The position numbers and the translations under genes were made by a program. From the NCBI GenBank assembly GCA_001899005.1, contig MKUW01000006.1:124001-188000 (forward strand): a stretch of DNA of 64,000 bases, read 5' to 3'. Below the pieces are notes generated by a model, which worked only from the letters and a program-made list of their open reading frames with translations, had not been told where the DNA came from and did no database searches. This DNA comes from Chloroflexi bacterium 44-23 (GTDB lineage Bacteria; Chloroflexota; Anaerolineae; Anaerolineales; Anaerolineaceae). How positions within the stretch are numbered: the first letter of the stretch is position 1; each line of letters begins with the position of its first letter. Positions 61,888 to 64,000 of this stretch are shown here, in pieces.

Positions 61888-62970
61888 ATGGCTAAAAGTG
61901 GAACAAAAAGTGGAAGAGTAATAATTATTGTGGCACTTGTTTTGATCGTAATTGTGTTAGGGGTTGCGTACGCATATATTCAGCTACGGCCATTGCTCCA
62001 ACCCCAAGTCACTGAAGGTCAACAGCCTCCAGCTGTAATGGAAGAAATGGTTAATATTGTGATCACAACCCAGGCGATAGCACGCGGTGACGTGATTACT
62101 GAAAACGTAGTAGCCACGATTCCATTTCCTAAAAAAGAGTTGGTTGAGGGAACTTTTGTGACCGATTTAAATCAGGTTATTGGCAAAAAGGCAATGTATC
62201 CATTAAAACCCCGAATGCCCATAACACCCAGTTTGTTGATCGATTCGGTGACCGGTGGTTCCATTCCAGCCTTCGATATTCCTGTCGACAAAACTGCCCT
62301 TAGTGTACCCATTGATCGTGAGGCGCTGGTAGCCTATGCCCCACAACCAGGTGATCATGTTATGGTCATTGGTTGTATGTGGCTGGTCGACATAGATCCT
62401 GAATACCAATCGATACTTCCGAACTACACAGCTTCTGTAACGAAAGAAATCTTTAACGCGGAAAGCACTGTGGAATCCCTCTCAATTAATATTCAGGGGG
62501 GCAATGAAGCATCAGCTCAGGGTCGAACAGAGTTGGATCCAACATTAAATGAACCCCTCTACGTTCAACCTTCTGAACCGCAAAGGCCCCGCCTTGTTTG
62601 CCAGAACGTAATTCAAGATGCGATTGTCTTGCGAGTAGGAGAATTTCCATTGGATGGGGTTGATAAACCGGTCGCTACTGAAACCGCTCCGGTGCCTGGA
62701 CAGGAAGCAGCACCTGTTGAACCAGCACCCAAACCGGACATTATCACTCTTGTCGTTTCACCTCAAGACGCAGTCTTAATGAGTTATTTGAAACTTGCCA
62801 AAGTTTCATACTCGCTTGCCTTACGGAACCCCAACAATATACAAGAGATTGTCACTGATGCCGTTACGCAACAATATTTAATGGATCAGAAGAACATTCC
62901 CTTACCAGCAAAGTTACCCTTTTCAGTTGAACCACGATATGGAGAATCTGCACCAGTAAACAATCAATAA
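61888..62970 (+). CDS. cpaB: Flp pilus assembly protein CpaB/RcpC
   Basis: This 360-aa protein has an N-terminal membrane anchor (about residues 10-32) and then a SAF domain (I-T-T-Q-A-I-A-R-G-D-V-I-T-E-N-V-V) with a C-terminal RcpC-like region. It is extracytoplasmic and is part of the Tad/Flp pilus apparatus. The C-terminal half has a Pro/Ala-rich stretch (about 265-290). The ATG at 61888 is 7 bases after AAGGAGA; the ATG at 61882 would be too close to it. Confidence 0.85.
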   Translation: MAKSGTKSGRVIIIVALVLIVIVLGVAYAYIQLRPLLQPQVTEGQQPPAVMEEMVNIVITTQAIARGDVITENVVATIPFPKKELVEGTFVTDLNQVIGKKAMYPLKPRMPITPSLLIDSVTGGSIPAFDIPVDKTALSVPIDREALVAYAPQPGDHVMVIGCMWLVDIDPEYQSILPNYTASVTKEIFNAESTVESLSINIQGGNEASAQGRTELDPTLNEPLYVQPSEPQRPRLVCQNVIQDAIVLRVGEFPLDGVDKPVATETAPVPGQEAAPVEPAPKPDIITLVVSPQDAVLMSYLKLAKVSYSLALRNPNNIQEIVTDAVTQQYLMDQKNIPLPAKLPFSVEPRYGESAPVNNQ

Positions 62971-63033
62971 ACGAATTACTTTGATATTAAATTAAGCATC
63001 ACTTCCATAGAAAACGGAGTTATATCTTTAAAA

Positions 63034-64000
63034 ATGGCCGGACCAGAAAAAATTCGGGTACTCATCGTCGATGATATTCAAGAAACGCGTGAAAACATTC
63101 GTCGGATGCTTCAATTCGACCCTACAATAGAGATTATTGCCGAAGCAAGAACAGGCAAAGAGGCGATTGATTTAACACATCAAAAACTACCCGATGTGGT
63201 TGTAATGGATATTAATATGCCTGATATGGATGGCTTGGTAGCAACCGAAGCGATTCGCCGTCGTTTACCATACATCCAGATTATTATCCTGTCCGTCCAA
63301 AATGATATAAGATACATGCGTCGCGCCATGTTAGCCGGAGCTCGCGATTTTCTTTCCAAGCCTCCGATGATAGATGAACTTACAAATGCCATTCGGCAGG
63401 CAGGCAAGGTGGCATTCGAAGAAAAACGGAAAGCACAGGTTAACCTGGCCACGATGGAAGCGGCCAGCAGCAGTGCTGCTGGTCATCGGTCATTAGGCAA
63501 AATAATTGTTGTTTACAGCCCAAAAGGCGGTACAGGTTGCACCACCATCGCCGTAAATGTTGCTCTTGGACTTCAAACTGAAACAACGCCAACTGTCCTT
63601 ATTGACGCCAGTCTTCAATTTGGTGATGTCGCTGTTTTCCTGAACGAACAGGGCAGAAACTCGATCATGGATTTAACTCCACGTGCTGACGAACTTGATC
63701 CAGATATTATCGAAGAAGTGATGATTAATCACAAATCTTCCGATCTGGATGTTTTAGCGGCACCGCCTCGTCCGGAATATGCCGACAGCATCTCATCCGA
63801 TCAATTTTCAAAAGTTCTGAGCTATTTGCAGCGAATGTATTCATACATCGTTGTTGATACTGCTTCCTACCTCACAGATATCGTTCAATCCTCTCTTGAT
63901 ATCGCCAGTGTAATTATCCTGGTAGCCACTCAAGACATTCCTTCCATCAAAAATGCAAACTTATTCCTGGGTTTGTCAGATGCATCCGGAATAAACCGAA
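63034..64000 (+). CDS. Receiver-domain CpaE/TadZ-like pilus ATPase (runs off right edge)
   Basis: The frame is open from ATG 63034 to the end of the window (about 322 codons). Residues 1-120 are a response-regulator receiver with Asp13/Asp14, phosphoacceptor Asp59, Ser87 and Lys109. From about residue 155 a MinD/ParA-type ATPase begins with K-G-G-T-G-C-T-T (164-171). The first, signature Lys is present but the usual P-loop Lys is a Cys, as in many TadZ/CpaE proteins. Such proteins place the Tad pilus machine in the cell. It follows cpaB after 63 bases. Confidence 0.88.
   Translation, partial: MAGPEKIRVLIVDDIQETRENIRRMLQFDPTIEIIAEARTGKEAIDLTHQKLPDVVVMDINMPDMDGLVATEAIRRRLPYIQIIILSVQNDIRYMRRAMLAGARDFLSKPPMIDELTNAIRQAGKVAFEEKRKAQVNLATMEAASSSAAGHRSLGKIIVVYSPKGGTGCTTIAVNVALGLQTETTPTVLIDASLQFGDVAVFLNEQGRNSIMDLTPRADELDPDIIEEVMINHKSSDLDVLAAPPRPEYADSISSDQFSKVLSYLQRMYSYIVVDTASYLTDIVQSSLDIASVIILVATQDIPSIKNANLFLGLSDASGINR

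Noticed and set aside
1..64000. CRISPR arrays, insertion sequences, prophage or integrative elements
   Set aside because: No regular short repeats, transposase or integrase genes, or tRNA-end duplications were seen anywhere in the window.

Overview
The window looks like chromosomal DNA of an anaerobic, fermentative bacterium, most likely Chloroflexota of the Anaerolineae type. This is inferred from gene content and protein style, not from a marker gene search. The clues are an NAD-linked multi-subunit [NiFe]-hydrogenase with a full hyp set, a SUF operon with SufU and a Rieske protein, a transaldolase/glucose-6-phosphate isomerase fusion, a type 2 IPP isomerase, Tad-type pilus genes (Flp, CpaB, CpaE/TadZ), a LuxR-Kelch membrane protein and moderate to low GC. 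No CRISPR array, insertion sequence, prophage or rRNA was seen.

Layout. 1-3.7 kb: end of a GNAT acetyltransferase, an EF-G-like GTPase, a secreted lytic transglycosylase and a small lipoprotein. 3.8-5.3 kb: tRNA-Gly(TCC) and a convergent LuxR-Kelch regulator, followed by an 880-base gap with no recognisable gene. 6.2-10.8 kb: a complete BMP-family nucleoside/purine-type ABC importer. 10.9-14 kb: tRNA-Met(CAT), a 52-aa zinc-ribbon-like protein, a secreted protein, tRNA-Gly(CCC), and tRNA-His directly behind hisS on the same strand.

14.3-33.5 kb is the centre of the window, about 19 kb on one strand devoted to hydrogen metabolism. A signalling cassette (DRTGG, CBS-HATPase, DRTGG, PHP) is followed by a Rex-like operator. 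Then come NuoE, a HATPase, a [2Fe-2S] ferredoxin and a bifurcating-type NuoF, a second NuoE/NuoF pair, a NuoG-like Fe-S subunit, the [NiFe] small and large subunits and their maturation protease. A cNMP-binding domain protein without a DNA-binding domain and hypABFCDE complete the region. It resembles electron-bifurcating HydABCSL-type [NiFe]-hydrogenases, but with two flavin modules and with the regulatory cassette usually seen beside [FeFe]-hydrogenases.

33.6-42.3 kb: a methyltransferase/PIG-L pair, then sufCBD-(unknown)-sufSU-Rieske on the minus strand, divergent from a SufR-like repressor and a SufT-like protein. The shared intergenic region carries a perfect 12-bp inverted repeat that covers both -35 boxes. 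42.3-53.1 kb: SCP2 protein, methyltransferase, membrane protein, HAD hydrolase, a serine-palmitoyltransferase-like enzyme, a ROK kinase, and a non-oxidative pentose phosphate operon (tkt, rpiB, tal-pgi).

53.2-61.1 kb: a TlpA-like thioredoxin coupled to a divergent Lgt-fold protein, isoprenoid genes (fni, polyprenyl synthase), acyl carrier protein, sucCD, and an SPFH protein fused to an excisionase-type helix-turn-helix. 61.4 kb to the end: Tad pilus genes, with the last one cut by the window edge.
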